Part shown: positions 5,029 through 5,288 of the stretch, in pieces | How the letters are laid out: each line of letters opens with the position of its first letter | Position numbering within the stretch: the first letter of the stretch is position 1 | Assembly: GCA_003818675.1 (NCBI GenBank) | Contig: RPPD01000196.1 | Span: 1-5,288, forward strand | Reading direction: 5' to 3' | DNA: 5,288 nt | Origin: Spirochaetaceae bacterium | Lineage (GTDB): Bacteria > Spirochaetota > Spirochaetia > SZUA-6 > RPPD01 | The notes under the pieces: model-generated | What the model was told of the DNA's origin: nothing | The model's database searches: none | Seen by the model: only the letters and a program-made list of their open reading frames with translations | Program-made: the position numbers and the translations under genes

Positions 5029-5288
5029 ATTCATAAATCTCTATCAGGACATTGTTGTGCACGAAGCGGACATTCCTGCCAAGTGCCAGGTACTGGTTTG
5101 CCAGAGGTTCTTCACGGCTGAGCTTCCAGTATTCATCACTCGCGAACTGTATGCGGCGTGTGCTGCTTTGAGTCTGTCCCTGTATTTGCGAGTCTACCCA
5201 GGTATTGCTTGAGTTGTAAAATGCGCGGCCTGCCACGTTCTGTACGTTGGAAAGCGATAATGCTTGAGGACTGCCAGTTTCAGGCCTC
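5027..5288 (-). CDS. C-terminal end of a probable VWA/VIT-domain protein (5' part off right edge)
   Basis: The minus strand is open from the right edge to a TAG at 5029-5027, giving 86 residues, starting RPETGSPQALSLSNVQNVAG. The segment VAGRAFYNSSNTWVDSQ, then RRIQFASDEYWKLS, then NQYLALGRNVRFVHNNVLIEIYE follows the pattern GRxFxxxxxxWVD...I.F.S.EY..L......YLALG..V.FV.....YEI. I recall this pattern at the end of many bacterial VWA proteins with an N-terminal VIT domain. The VWA domain itself would lie outside the window, so this is recall from a tail and not a domain hit. Coding is supported by the long open frame, sensible composition and the terminator just beyond its stop. The internal GTG at 5236 is not a start, because the frame continues upstream to the edge. 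Confidence 0.65.
   Translation of the reverse strand, partial: RPETGSPQALSLSNVQNVAGRAFYNSSNTWVDSQIQGQTQSSTRRIQFASDEYWKLSREEPLANQYLALGRNVRFVHNNVLIEIYE

Noticed and set aside
5006..5212. 68-codon plus-strand open frame after the terminator
   Set aside because: It is antisense to the better-supported minus-strand frame, which is open to the window edge and ends next to the terminator.

Overview
The window looks like chromosomal housekeeping and accessory DNA from a diderm (Gram-negative-type) bacterium of moderate GC. The evidence is a ComM/YifB-type protein, a secreted lipoprotein with a lipobox, clear Shine-Dalgarno sites, one TTG start and sigma70-like promoters. The mix of a large Ig-like/lectin-like lipoprotein, a TM2-winged-helix protein and a DUF2089/SHOCT pair made me think of a spirochaete or a similar deep-branching diderm. 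That lineage guess is inference and weak.

Layout, left to right. (1) Positions 1-655, minus strand: N-terminal 218 codons of a ComM/YifB AAA+ ATPase, running off the left edge. (2) A 118-bp divergent intergenic region with a strong promoter reading right. (3) Positions 774-2443, plus strand: an apparent three-gene operon of a TM2-domain protein with a C-terminal winged-helix-like domain, a four-helix membrane protein of unknown function, and a RluA-type pseudouridine synthase whose ATG overlaps the previous stop. (4) Positions 3257-2451, minus strand: a two-gene operon of a DUF2089 zinc-ribbon/helix-turn-helix regulator and a small SHOCT-like protein (YvlB/LiaX N-terminal type). It converges on the pseudouridine synthase with only 7 bp between stop codons. 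(5) Positions 3258-3531: AT-rich divergent control region containing a good extended -10 promoter for the DUF2089 operon and a striking dyad in its leader. (6) Positions 3532-4905, plus strand: a 457-residue lipoprotein with Ig-like beta-sandwich regions and a probable concanavalin A/LamG-like C-terminal domain. (7) A near-perfect hairpin terminator at 4948-4979 that works on paper in both directions. (8) Positions 5027-5288, minus strand: the last 86 codons of a gene entering from the right edge, resembling the tail of VWA/VIT-domain proteins.

The most interesting part is the DUF2089/SHOCT pair. Both proteins carry the same short helical SHOCT-like segment, at the C-terminus of the regulator and at the N-terminus of its partner. 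The regulator's 5' leader is almost entirely a bulged dyad ending just before its ribosome binding site. This suggests a regulator/partner module with leader-level control. I see no CRISPR array, insertion sequence, tRNA, rRNA or phage gene.
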